A stretch of 64,000 nucleotides of DNA, taken from contig CAXXPS010000003.1 in assembly GCA_963669415.2 (NCBI GenBank), forward strand, positions 1,178,001 through 1,242,000. The letters run 5' to 3'. Positions 44,096-52,475 of this stretch are shown piece by piece; positions within the stretch are counted from its first letter, which is position 1; the number at the start of each line of letters is the position of its first letter. The notes beneath the pieces were generated by a model that did not search any database, was not told the DNA's origin, and worked only from the letters and a program-made list of their open reading frames with translations. This DNA comes from JAWKWH01 sp963669415. Lineage in GTDB: Bacteria > Pseudomonadota > Alphaproteobacteria > Rhizobiales > Rhizobiaceae. Position numbers and translations under genes: made by a program.

Positions 44096-44393
44096 AAAGA
44101 TCTCGGAAGTTGATCCGGAAACCGGCAAGACGGTTTTGAAGATATTGGAAAGCCGTCTTCCGCACGAGCCAACACGCATCATCTGCGACGGCTGTACTTC
44201 CATAGATGCACAAAAAATATACTGTGTAAGCCGTGATATGGGTGAGGAGTTCGATAACTTTCTTGTCGACACAACGGCGGAAGGCGAAACGTTCTTCCTG
44301 CGTACAAACGACATTGCAAAACTTGTTGATCCGACAACGGAAATGGTGATTTTTGACGCCATCGCGGATAGTGAAAAGCGATGGCGGAAATGA
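44082..44393 (+). CDS. Small conserved-context protein between pterin module and reactivase
   Basis: About 103 residues from GTG 44082. It reads KISEVDPETGKTVLKILESR, then PTRIICDGCTSIDAQKIYCV and an acidic C-terminal half. It contains three cysteines, two as CDGC. No family is recognised. It overlaps the 3' end of the pterin module gene by 14 nt and the start of the reactivase gene by 13 nt, so it is translated between them. A role in corrinoid reactivation or metal delivery is only suggested by position. Confidence 0.7.
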   Translation: MRGARKISEVDPETGKTVLKILESRLPHEPTRIICDGCTSIDAQKIYCVSRDMGEEFDNFLVDTTAEGETFFLRTNDIAKLVDPTTEMVIFDAIADSEKRWRK

Positions 44394-46426
44394 CCGATCC
44401 CCTTATCCTCTTCATGCCCTCGGGAAAACGCGGGCGATTTCCTGCAGGGACGCCCATCCTCGATGCCGCGCGTGAACTCGGAGTGTATGTCGAGAGCGTT
44501 TGCGGTGGACGTGGTATCTGCGGGCGTTGCCAAATCGAGGTACAGGAAGGCCAATTCGCCAAACACGGCATCACCTCAGCCAAGGACCATATTTCACCGG
44601 TTGGTCCGAAGGAAACCCGGTACGCCGAAAAGCGTACATTGAAACCGGGACGTCGCCTCTCCTGCTCGTCGACCATCCTTGGTGATCTCGTCATCGATGT
44701 GCCTGCCGATGCGCAGGTCAATGCACAGGTAGTGCGCAAAGCAGCTATCGATCGGGTCATCGAGCGCAATCCCGCCGTTCAGCTTTGTTATGTCGAGGTG
44801 GACGAACCCGACATGCACAAGCCGCTTGGGGACCTTGACCGGCTTGAAGCGGTTTTGGAAGCCGATTGGGGCTGGAAAGACCTGCTTGTCTCCCAACATC
44901 TGCTCCCCGATGTGCAGAAGATATTGCGCAAGGGTGATTGGGCAGCGACCGCGGCCATTCACATGGATCTGGAGTCGTCGCGGCCGTCAATTGTCGCGCT
45001 TTGGCCTGGGTTGAAAAACGAAGCATACGGTATCGCCTGCGACATCGGCTCGACCACGATCGCCATGCATCTGGTCTCGTTGCTTTCCGGCCGGATCATA
45101 GCCTCTTCGGGCACGTCAAACCCACAAATCCGATTTGGCGAAGACCTGATGAGCCGGGTTTCGTATGTGATGATGAACCCGGACGGTCGCGAAGCCATGA
45201 CCAAGGCCGTTCGCGAAGCAATCAATGATCTCATCGCGAAAGTCTGCGAGGAAGGCGGGATCACACCCGACGATATTCTGGATGCGGTATTCGTCGGTAA
45301 TCCAATCATGCATCATCTGTTTCTCGGCATCGACCCGACCGAATTGGGGCAGGCTCCTTTCGCACTGGCCGTGTCGGGCGCAGTCCACACCTGGGCGAGC
45401 GAGATTGATCTCGACATCAATCAGGGTTCACGGGTTTACATCTTGCCTTGTATCGCCGGTCACGTCGGCGCCGACGCGGCAGCCGCGACGCTGTCGGAGG
45501 GTCCGCACCGGCAAGACAACATGATGTTACTGGTCGATGTCGGCACCAATGCCGAGATTGTACTGGGAAATTCAAACCGCGTTGTGGCTGCATCTTCACC
45601 GACCGGTCCTGCTTTCGAAGGAGCGGAAATATCGTCAGGACAGCGGGCCGCGCCCGGCGCCATTGAACGGGTGCGCATCGATGCGGAAACCCTGGAGCCA
45701 AAATTTCGGGTTATCGGCGTAGACCATTGGTCTGACGAAGAAGGATTTGCAGAAGCAGCCGAGAAAACTGGCGTAACCGGTATTTGCGGCTCTGCAATCA
45801 TTGAGGTCGTTGCCGAGATGTACCTGGCGGGCATCGTCTCAGAGGATGGCGTTGTTGATGGCAGTCTGGCAGCAAAAAGTCCCAGGATTGTTGCAGACGG
45901 CCGGACCTTCTCCTATTTGGTTCACGAGGGTGATCAGACAATAACCGTCACCCAAAATGATGTCCGCGCCATACAACTGGCGAAAGCCGCACTTTACGCC
46001 GGTATCAAGCTGCTGATGCAAAAACAGAACGTGGAATCCGTTGATATCATTCGCTTCGCGGGTGCATTCGGCTCTTTCATCGACCCCAAATACGCAATGG
46101 TTCTGGGCTTGATCCCTGACTGCGATCTCGACGAGGTGAAGGCTGTCGGCAATGCCGCGGGAACCGGTGCATTGATGGCATTGCTCAACCGCAACCACCG
46201 GCGCGAGATCGAGACTACTGTTCGCAGAATTGAGAAAATAGAGACTGCGCTCGAGCCGGACTTCCAGCAATTGTTCGTCAACGCGATGGCCATGCCCAAC
46301 AAAGTCGATCCATTTCCCAAGCTGGCGGAGCAAGTTGTATTGCCGGAACGCAAAGTGCTCGAATCCGCCGAGGCTAACGGGGGCAGGCGCCGGCGGCGCG
46401 ATGGCGGACGACGTAGCCGAAGTTAG
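44381..46426 (+). CDS. RamA-like corrinoid protein reactivating ATPase (ASKHA, DUF4445)
   Basis: A 681-residue reductive activator. An N-terminal plant-type [2Fe-2S] domain (VCGGRGICGRC, CX5CX2C, last ligand in LSCSS) is followed by a linker and an actin-like ATPase domain: GIACDIGSTTIAMHLV and LLVDVGTNAEIVLGN are the phosphate motifs, and FAGAFGSFIDPKYA is near the end. It would return inactive Co(II) corrinoid to Co(I), replacing the AdoMet/flavodoxin activation domain of MetH. The last residues form an Arg/Gly tail, GGRRRRRDGGRRSRS. The start is ATG 44381 or 44390. Confidence 0.9.
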   Translation: MAEMTDPLILFMPSGKRGRFPAGTPILDAARELGVYVESVCGGRGICGRCQIEVQEGQFAKHGITSAKDHISPVGPKETRYAEKRTLKPGRRLSCSSTILGDLVIDVPADAQVNAQVVRKAAIDRVIERNPAVQLCYVEVDEPDMHKPLGDLDRLEAVLEADWGWKDLLVSQHLLPDVQKILRKGDWAATAAIHMDLESSRPSIVALWPGLKNEAYGIACDIGSTTIAMHLVSLLSGRIIASSGTSNPQIRFGEDLMSRVSYVMMNPDGREAMTKAVREAINDLIAKVCEEGGITPDDILDAVFVGNPIMHHLFLGIDPTELGQAPFALAVSGAVHTWASEIDLDINQGSRVYILPCIAGHVGADAAAATLSEGPHRQDNMMLLVDVGTNAEIVLGNSNRVVAASSPTGPAFEGAEISSGQRAAPGAIERVRIDAETLEPKFRVIGVDHWSDEEGFAEAAEKTGVTGICGSAIIEVVAEMYLAGIVSEDGVVDGSLAAKSPRIVADGRTFSYLVHEGDQTITVTQNDVRAIQLAKAALYAGIKLLMQKQNVESVDIIRFAGAFGSFIDPKYAMVLGLIPDCDLDEVKAVGNAAGTGALMALLNRNHRREIETTVRRIEKIETALEPDFQQLFVNAMAMPNKVDPFPKLAEQVVLPERKVLESAEANGGRRRRRDGGRRSRS

Positions 46427-46437
46427 TATGTGGTGGA

Positions 46438-47151
46438 ATGGCGCAACCGAAGGCTTTGATATTCGATGTTTTCGGCACCTGCGTCGACTGGCGCACAGGT
46501 GTTGCGAATGAAGCCACAAACTGGTTTGCCGAGCTGAATATCGATGCCGACCCGCTGGCTTTTGCCGATGCATGGCGCAGAGAGTATCAACCGGCCATGG
46601 AGCGCATCCGTTCGGGAAACCGGGGCTACGTCGATCTGGACGATCTGCATCTGGAAAATCTCGAAATAGTTCTGGACCGATTTGGCATCGCGGACCGCTT
46701 CGATGAAGCGGCGCGTCGCAAATTCAATCGGGCCTGGGAGAAACTGCCTCCCTGGCCGGATATTGTTCCCGGTCTTGCTGCAATTCGGGAGCAAGTGATC
46801 ATTGCGCCCTGCTCCAACGGTTCAATCGCGCTGATGACCCAATTGGCACGTTACGCAAAATTACCATGGGATTGCATTGTAGGCGCCGGAATTGCCCGCG
46901 ACTACAAACCAAAGCCGGATGTTTACCTGGCCTCTTGTCAGGCGCTTCGACTGGAACCGGAAGACGTGATGATGGTCGCCGCGCATAATGATGACCTGGC
47001 CGCCGCTGAAGCTTGCGGATTGATGACAGCCTTCGTCCGACGGCCAACCGAGCACGGACCTGACCAAACAAGCGACCTCGATCCGACGGGAAGCTGGACG
47101 CTCAGTTGCAGCAATTTTCTCGAATTGTCCGGGCATCTGGCTCATTTTTGA
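46438..47151 (+). CDS. HAD-superfamily haloacid dehalogenase type II-like hydrolase
   Basis: A 237-residue protein with the HAD nucleophile in LIFDVFGTCVDWRTG, motif II in IAPCSNGS, the conserved Lys in DYKPKPDVYL and motif IV around VAAHNDDLAAAEACG. The FDVFGT variant and sequence fit the L-2-haloacid dehalogenase/epoxide subgroup. Substrate is not predictable. It starts 12 nt after the reactivase gene, so it is probably cotranscribed with the locus, although its link to methyl transfer is unclear. Confidence 0.88.
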   Translation: MAQPKALIFDVFGTCVDWRTGVANEATNWFAELNIDADPLAFADAWRREYQPAMERIRSGNRGYVDLDDLHLENLEIVLDRFGIADRFDEAARRKFNRAWEKLPPWPDIVPGLAAIREQVIIAPCSNGSIALMTQLARYAKLPWDCIVGAGIARDYKPKPDVYLASCQALRLEPEDVMMVAAHNDDLAAAEACGLMTAFVRRPTEHGPDQTSDLDPTGSWTLSCSNFLELSGHLAHF

Positions 47152-47297
47152 AGCCCGCGCTGTGCGCTAGGTCACACCTCGAACATCACAGAACGGATTA
47201 GTGTGCCGACACATCGGATTTGTGCACGTGAGCAGCAATCGGCAGGAACGGCGCTCCAATGTGGATGAGATCGCAACCGATAATGAAGGCGCTTGTG

Positions 47298-47753
47298 ATG
47301 TTGAACATGACCAGAAACAAGGCATTCGGATTGGCGCTGGCACTCGCTACTGCCACGGCGGCGTTCTCGAATGTAGCCGAAGCGAAGAAGAAAACGTCAA
47401 AAAGCGCCTCGATCCAAGTGTCCGAAGTAAAGCTCTTCACACTACCGCAAAATCCTGTTTGCGGAGAACCGGTTCAGATCATTGCCGAAATTCATACAAA
47501 CAAACCAGGCGCTGTCGAGTTCATGCTCCATCGAAAAGAAGGCCGCAACCAACGGGCTTCACTGACGACACGGAAGACTGAACACGGCTACGTGGAGCGT
47601 TGGCAAAGACAGTACGTCTACAAATATTCAGTGCGACGCGAATACCGGATCGTGATTAACGGCAGCAATCTGTCAACAAATTGGATGCCGGTAAGCGTCA
47701 GCTGCGAGCACGCCGGAACCTACAAAGGATTGGCCAGTTTGAAATACCACTGA
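47298..47753 (+). CDS. Exported hypothetical protein
   Basis: A protein of 151 residues with a signal peptide (MTRNKAFGLALALATATAAF, cleavage after NVAEA) and a Lys-rich mature start (KKKTSKSASIQ). The rest is predicted beta-rich: EVKLFTLPQNPVCGEPVQII, EYRIVINGSNLSTNWMPVSVSCEH. Two cysteines could form a disulfide. No family is recognised. ATG 47298 has GAAGG 8 nt upstream; 47259, 47283 and 47307 are alternatives. A strong terminator follows. Confidence 0.65.
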   Translation: MLNMTRNKAFGLALALATATAAFSNVAEAKKKTSKSASIQVSEVKLFTLPQNPVCGEPVQIIAEIHTNKPGAVEFMLHRKEGRNQRASLTTRKTEHGYVERWQRQYVYKYSVRREYRIVINGSNLSTNWMPVSVSCEHAGTYKGLASLKYH

Positions 47754-47812
47754 CATCTTCCTCCCGAAGACCAGGTCTTTTCGGTTAAGCGTCCCATCCG
47801 AGAAGCCAGGCG

Positions 47813-47849
47813 AAAGGCCGGTGCCCCGTGCACCGGCCTTTCATTTTTT
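47813..47849 (+). terminator. Rho-independent terminator
   Basis: AAAGGCCGGTGC (47813-47824) pairs perfectly with GCACCGGCCTTT (47830-47841) around a 5-nt loop, followed by CATTTTTTC. It lies 60 nt after the exported protein gene and may also serve the convergent DUF1330 gene from the other side. Confidence 0.9.
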
Positions 47850-47886
47850 CTTCGATGTTCAGCAATGATCGAAAGCGGCCAAACGG

Positions 47887-48306
47887 TTATTCGCCAAATC
47901 CGTCACCGGGACGCCGCGGCGACATGCGAATTAGCCTGGAATCCTCAACAGCTGCAGTGCGATGGACAACAGCCTTTTGGTAGTCGGGATCCTTGACCAT
48001 TGAGATGAAGGCATCGGCATCCGGATATTCGGCAATGAAGCACGCATCCCATGCTTCATCCTCCGGTCCAATCATCATCAAGCGAAAATCACCAGACCAG
48101 ACGATTCGCCCGCCCAATCTGCGGAATATCGGACCGCTTTCGCGCCCATATGCAGCGTAGGCTTCCGCTCCGGTGGCGTCCCGCCCGTCCGCGTATTCCG
48201 CCTTGGCACGAAATCGAACCAGATTGAGCATGTGGACAGGACCTTCGTTTGGAAGGTCGCGAAAACTGCCAAAACGTTCTCTTGACGGATTGATATGTCC
48301 GGTCAT
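47887..48306 (-). CDS. DUF1330 domain protein
   Basis: A 139-residue dimeric ferredoxin-like (alpha/beta barrel) fold protein with GPVHMLNLVRFRAKAEYADG, EAYAAYGRESGPIFRRLGGRIVWSG and DACFIAEYPDADAFISMVKDPDYQKAVVHRTAAVEDSRLI. This is the DUF1330/NIPSNAP-like pattern. Activity is unknown. It is 24 nt downstream of the secreted hydrolase gene on the same strand. Confidence 0.87.
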   Translation of the reverse strand: MTGHINPSRERFGSFRDLPNEGPVHMLNLVRFRAKAEYADGRDATGAEAYAAYGRESGPIFRRLGGRIVWSGDFRLMMIGPEDEAWDACFIAEYPDADAFISMVKDPDYQKAVVHRTAAVEDSRLIRMSPRRPGDGFGE

Positions 48307-48330
48307 CTCAGTTTCTCCTCCTGCTGCATT

Positions 48331-49221
48331 TCACTGCCGGGAAAGTATCCAATTCAGTTCATTACGCCAGTCGATCATTCGAATTGGCGTCCCGTGGGTG
48401 CCGGTTTCGAAGCGGATGAATCTTGCGGGATAATTTGCCGACTTTGATTTGAAGCGCCTGAAGTGACTTTCGATGTTGTCAATCGGATACACCGTGTCGC
48501 GTGACCCATGAGCAAACAGAAACGGTGTTTTTCGCTGGTAAGCCGCGCTCGACACAATTCCCGCAACAGGCGGTGCGCCGAGAAGGACATATCCCGATAT
48601 CATCGCAGCAGCGCCCGGATTTTGAGCGATCTGATAGCAGATCTCCGCGCCAAGCGAACCGCAGGCAAGGATGACCGGCGCCCGGCGTGTAGTCTTTCGG
48701 TAATGGGCTATCAGCGCCGATATGGCCTTTGCGCCATTCTGATCGAAATGCGGAACGTCCGGCGAGACATAAATTCCCCGATTTCGTACCATCAGGTTTT
48801 TGATGCGGTTGAAATTGCCGCCAAATGAGTAGTCGTTGACGCCCTGCTTGCGGTTACCGCCCTTGCCGTGGATGTAGATGACTGTCAATCGCGCGCCTTC
48901 AGGCTGGCCGACAACATAATGTTTCAACATGCCCGAAGGGGTGTCGACTTCGAGTTCGACTTGGACCTTGCGCACTTTCAATGAAACGTAGCGGCTCCAT
49001 ACCCGGCGTTCGGGAACCTGGTCGCGTTGGTCAATGTCCCGCGATTCGCGGTAGTCGACGATGCTGTAACTGTCACTTCCGTCCGGTTGCAGGATACCCG
49101 GATAGCCAAATAACCGATCCTTGTAGGGCTTGAGTTCGAGCGCATGCGCTTTTGCCGCCGCCAGCAACACAGCTGCAAACATCACTGCTAAAAAACAACA
49201 GATTGCGTTTGATTTGTTCAC
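48331..49221 (-). CDS. Secreted alpha/beta hydrolase-like protein
   Basis: A 296-residue protein with a signal peptide (MNKSNAICCFLAVMFAAVLL, cleavage near AHA). The mature part has the oxyanion motif YIHGKGGNRKQG, a nucleophile elbow ACGSLGAEI (GxSxG as CGSLGA), an acid loop HGSRDTVYP and a C-terminal GTHGT with the probable catalytic His. It probably acts in the periplasm. The degenerate elbow (first Gly replaced by Cys) leaves some doubt about activity. Substrate is unknown. Confidence 0.8.
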   Translation of the reverse strand: MNKSNAICCFLAVMFAAVLLAAAKAHALELKPYKDRLFGYPGILQPDGSDSYSIVDYRESRDIDQRDQVPERRVWSRYVSLKVRKVQVELEVDTPSGMLKHYVVGQPEGARLTVIYIHGKGGNRKQGVNDYSFGGNFNRIKNLMVRNRGIYVSPDVPHFDQNGAKAISALIAHYRKTTRRAPVILACGSLGAEICYQIAQNPGAAAMISGYVLLGAPPVAGIVSSAAYQRKTPFLFAHGSRDTVYPIDNIESHFRRFKSKSANYPARFIRFETGTHGTPIRMIDWRNELNWILSRQ

Positions 49222-49281
49222 GGTCGGGGAATCAGACTCACAGCGGGTTGGACGCCATCGTTCGTTTAGCAGACAGTAGTA

Positions 49282-49797
49282 TCATTCGCAGCGCAAAATC
49301 GTAAGCGCCGTATAGTCTCCGGCCGGGTATTGTGACCCCGTGCGGGTGGCATCCATGTTGATCGTGACCCTCGTTGCCCCATAGCGCCGACGTAGACGAA
49401 TGCGCTGGTTTCCAGGTCGCTCAGCAAAATTTCGCCCCCGCCGTGTCAGCGCCTGGCCAGAAAATGTCGAGGAGATCGTCACGCCCGTGTCGCCGCCGGG
49501 CGGCATTGCAAGAAAGAAGGGAACCGCATCGGCCTGCAGCCAGTAGTTCGAAAAGGAGTGAACATCTGCAACTGCTGCGACCCCTCCGGCTTCCTTGGAA
49601 CTAAGTACCTGACGCGTTGTATCCAAGCCTAGCGTGCCGTCATTTTGAAGCAAAATAATACATGCATTGGGAACGAATATGTTGATGCCAAAATTGATAT
49701 TGCCGCTTGCAGCATCAGCCGCTCGCTCGGCAGAAATGCCAAGCAGCATTGCCACAGCGATGGCGATCGCAGAAACACGCAAGCCCTTCGGCATCAA
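49282..49797 (-). CDS. Exported beta-sandwich protein (spore-coat-U/DUF4402-like)
   Basis: A 171-residue protein with a signal peptide (MMPKGLRVSAIAIAVAMLLG) and a beta-rich mature domain. The final segment TGSQYPAGDYTALTILRCE, with a closing Cys, and an early Cys in VPNACIILLQNDG resemble the disulfide and last strand of SCPU or DUF4402 pilin-like domains. No usher or chaperone genes are adjacent. Family assignment is tentative. Confidence 0.6.
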   Translation of the reverse strand: MMPKGLRVSAIAIAVAMLLGISAERAADAASGNINFGINIFVPNACIILLQNDGTLGLDTTRQVLSSKEAGGVAAVADVHSFSNYWLQADAVPFFLAMPPGGDTGVTISSTFSGQALTRRGRNFAERPGNQRIRLRRRYGATRVTINMDATRTGSQYPAGDYTALTILRCE

Positions 49798-49925
49798 GAA
49801 TGAAGTCCCCGGAAACCCTCAATTCCGCTAATATCTCAAATTCTTGTAAAGATTCAGTATTGATGACGCTTACAATTGATTAAGCAGAATTCGCGGCTAA
49901 ATGGTTGTTTCGGCACCTCTGTCGC

Positions 49926-50435
49926 TTAACCGCGAAATCCGGAAATCTCATCGATAACCGGGTGTCTCACCCGGGCACCGATTTTGATTCCCAAAAGCGC
50001 TGCCGTCCCTTCGTTCAGTTCGAGGACAAACCGGACCGGGTAGATGGGGGATATGGTTGCTTCGCTGAAAGGAACGCCTTTCCTGATCGCGACCACCCTG
50101 CCGCTTTCCGAGATGAACAGCAAATCCAGCGGCAGTGGCGTATTTCGCATCCAGAAACCGCGCTGGGCTGTATTGTCGAAGACAAACAGCATGCCGCGAT
50201 CGGCCGGGAAATCACGTCGAAACATCAAGCCCCTCGCCCGCTCGGTTTCATCATCGGCGACTTCGATCGTGAACTCGGCCGTGCCACCTCTGGCTTCTAT
50301 GGTCAGCTGTTCTGCGTCCGGTGGCAACAACATTGGCTTATTTGACTGCGCATGACTGCTGTCCGTCACCAACAAGCTCACGGACAAAACTGCCAACGCG
50401 ACTGCAACCCTGGCAACGCGGAAAACATCTATCAT
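49926..50435 (-). CDS. DUF192 family exported protein
   Basis: A 169-residue protein with a signal peptide (MIDVFRVARVAVALAVLSVS, cleavage after SHAQ) and a DUF192 domain: ARGLMFRRDFPADRGMLFVF, RGFWMRNTPLPLDLLFIS and VVAIRKGVPFSEATISP. Function is unknown. It follows the double cold-shock gene by 21 nt on the same strand, a pairing common in Rhizobiales. Confidence 0.9.
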   Translation of the reverse strand: MIDVFRVARVAVALAVLSVSLLVTDSSHAQSNKPMLLPPDAEQLTIEARGGTAEFTIEVADDETERARGLMFRRDFPADRGMLFVFDNTAQRGFWMRNTPLPLDLLFISESGRVVAIRKGVPFSEATISPIYPVRFVLELNEGTAALLGIKIGARVRHPVIDEISGFRG

Positions 50436-50456
50436 CTGAATTTGGCCACCCCGGCG

Positions 50457-51047
50457 CTAATGTGAAACCGGCAGCGTTCCAATATCGGGGTGAATTTCGG
50501 CAGCCATAAGGCCTTTGTCTCCACGGCCGTACCGCACGAGAACGACCTGACCCGGCCTTAGTTCTGTCACGCCAAAGCGGCGCAAGGTTTCCATGTGCAC
50601 GAAAATGTCCTCAGTCCCCTCTCCGCGGGTCAGGAAACCAAACCCCTTGGTACGGTTGAACCATTTCACCAAGGCCCGTTCCAGACCGCTTTCAGGAGAA
50701 ACCTTGACATGAGTACGTTCTGCAGGCGCCTCTTGGGGATGAATGGCGGTCGATGTGTCCATGGAAAGGACCTTCATCGCCTGATACCCGCGGTCGCCTT
50801 TGCGCACCAGGCAGACCACCCGGGCGCCTTCCATCGCTGTTTGATAGCCGTCCTGCCGCAGACAGGTCACATGCAAAAGCACATCACCAAATCCAGCCTC
50901 ATCGGGTAAAACGAAACCGTAACCCTTGGCGACATCGAACCATTTGATCGCGCCAGCAATTTCGATAACGCCGCTTTCACCCTTTTCGGGATCTAGCTCT
51001 TCAACCCTATCTGCGTCCCTGCTCTCCAGGATGGATTTCTCCCCCAT
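50457..51047 (-). CDS. Protein with two cold-shock domains
   Basis: A 196-residue nucleic-acid-binding protein with two OB folds. Domain 1 (about 28-90) has IKWFDVAKGYGFVLPDEAG and domain 2 (about 120-185) has VKWFNRTKGFGFLTRGEGTEDIFVH. The RNP1-like (KGFGF) motif is intact in both and RNP2 (DIFVH) in the second, while domain 1 has DVLLH. It is an RNA chaperone or regulator. The acidic N-terminus and the central linker are not conserved parts. Confidence 0.93.
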   Translation of the reverse strand: MGEKSILESRDADRVEELDPEKGESGVIEIAGAIKWFDVAKGYGFVLPDEAGFGDVLLHVTCLRQDGYQTAMEGARVVCLVRKGDRGYQAMKVLSMDTSTAIHPQEAPAERTHVKVSPESGLERALVKWFNRTKGFGFLTRGEGTEDIFVHMETLRRFGVTELRPGQVVLVRYGRGDKGLMAAEIHPDIGTLPVSH

Positions 51048-51261
51048 CCGAACGCACCCTCTGCCTCGTTGCCGCCACTGATTCTAGTGATGCAGGATAG
51101 CATCTACACGCGCGCTGTCAGCAGCACAGTTTCAAGTTTTCAACATCACTTTAGCAGTGAAGCAATTTTGCATCAGTTGCATCGGTAAAGGCGCTTCAGG
51201 TAAACTGCTGCCGAAACCGACAATCCTCCATAACTATCTGATAAACAGGGCTAAAACACAG

Positions 51262-51702
51262 ATGCGCTACTTACACACAATGATCCGTATCACCGATGTT
51301 GATGAATCGCTTGACTTCTGGTGCAACAAGCTGGGCTTGGAGGAAATACGCAGGATCGACAATGAACGAGGTCGATTTACACTTATTTTTCTTGCTGCGC
51401 CAAAGGACAAAGCAGCATCTGCGGCCAATAGAGCGCCGGAATTGGAGTTGACTCACAATTGGGACCCGGAAGTCTATGACGGCGGCCGGAATTTCGGACA
51501 TCTGGCCTACCGGGTCGACGATATCTACGACACCTGCCAAAAACTCATGGATGCCGGTGTCACCATCAATCGCCCGCCACGCGACGGAAACATGGCATTT
51601 GTCAAATCACCGGACGGCATTTCGGTCGAATTGTTGCAGGAAGGCGAACCAAAAGAACCTGCAGAGCCCTGGACTTCGATGGAGAACACCGGCACCTGGT
51701 AG
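51262..51702 (+). CDS. gloA: Lactoylglutathione lyase (glyoxalase I)
   Basis: A protein of 146 residues that converts the methylglyoxal-glutathione hemithioacetal to S-lactoylglutathione. All four metal ligands are visible: His in MRYLHTMIRI, Glu in LELTHNWD, His in FGHLAYRVDD and Glu in GISVELLQE. ATG 51262 gives the standard N-terminus; the frame continues upstream to 51157 without similarity. It has an acidic C-terminal extension. Confidence 0.94.
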   Translation: MRYLHTMIRITDVDESLDFWCNKLGLEEIRRIDNERGRFTLIFLAAPKDKAASAANRAPELELTHNWDPEVYDGGRNFGHLAYRVDDIYDTCQKLMDAGVTINRPPRDGNMAFVKSPDGISVELLQEGEPKEPAEPWTSMENTGTW

Positions 51703-51799
51703 ATCGATCAACCTGAAGGCGAGCAAATCACACTTAAACAATATACGCTTGCACAAGCCGGAGAGAATCAATTACTGCCGGAATCCATGAGGGGGGCTC

Positions 51800-52309
51800 A
51801 TGCGGTTATCCGGGATTTTTTTCTTTGTTGCTGTTTTGCTGGCGTTTACTGCCTGCCAAACATCAAAGGCATCACTGCGAAGTCACGTTGGTGCACTCAA
51901 CATTGTTTCGGTCGATTTGACAGCAAATCAAGTCTCAGCCACTCATCCCGCGGCGGCCAGATATTTGAAGGACTACACCCGTTTCAGGCTTCACCACAAT
52001 TCCGATCCGGGTGGACGGCCAATCAATGTACAAATTGAGATGAACGCACTCTTGTACAAAGATCCCCTACTATCCGTTTTGGTAGGTAGTGCAAACACTT
52101 TGGCGGCGACAGTTTCGATCACTGACACAGACGGGCGTATGTTAATGCGACGTCAACTCTCAGTGACATCAAACGCGGCAATAAATGGTGTTGTGGGTGC
52201 GGTAATCGCCGCAACTGACAATCACAACAAGATAACCCAAGAACTTGTCGTCGGTCTGGCTGGCCGAATTGAAAAAATGCTGTTCGGCAAGGTTGGTAAT
52301 CACCGATAG
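51800..52309 (+). CDS. Putative lipoprotein
   Basis: A 169-residue protein with a lipoprotein signal (MRLSGIFFFVAVLLAFTACQ; Cys at about residue 19). The mature region has several alternating beta segments (TRFRLHHNSD, INVQIEMNALLY) and ends near EKMLFGKVGNHR. A GGGGGG-rich region lies shortly before the ATG. The pattern resembles small alphaproteobacterial outer-membrane lipoproteins of unknown function. A short hairpin follows the stop. Confidence 0.7.
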   Translation: MRLSGIFFFVAVLLAFTACQTSKASLRSHVGALNIVSVDLTANQVSATHPAAARYLKDYTRFRLHHNSDPGGRPINVQIEMNALLYKDPLLSVLVGSANTLAATVSITDTDGRMLMRRQLSVTSNAAINGVVGAVIAATDNHNKITQELVVGLAGRIEKMLFGKVGNHR

Positions 52310-52330
52310 GGTTGGTAGCCAACCTTTCTA
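52310..52330 (+). terminator. Hairpin terminator after the lipoprotein gene
   Basis: GGTTGG (52310-52315) and CCAACC (52319-52324) form a 6-bp stem with a 3-nt loop, followed by TTTCT, directly after the TAG stop. It is short, so a weak terminator. Confidence 0.5.
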
Positions 52331-52475
52331 AACCCGGCAACGTCAAAATTGGTCTGTTTTGCCGGCTGGTACCACACACCGGCGGTGAACGACATAGACG
52401 AAGGCATGCGTTCCAGAGTGAATATTCCCATGCTAGTACGATCGAACTGAATGTGGTCGGCGAGAATATTCACCT

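Noticed and set aside
43787..44566. Long minus-strand open frame opposite the pterin module and reactivase genes
   Set aside because: It is antisense to well-supported genes, has low-complexity content and no family motifs.
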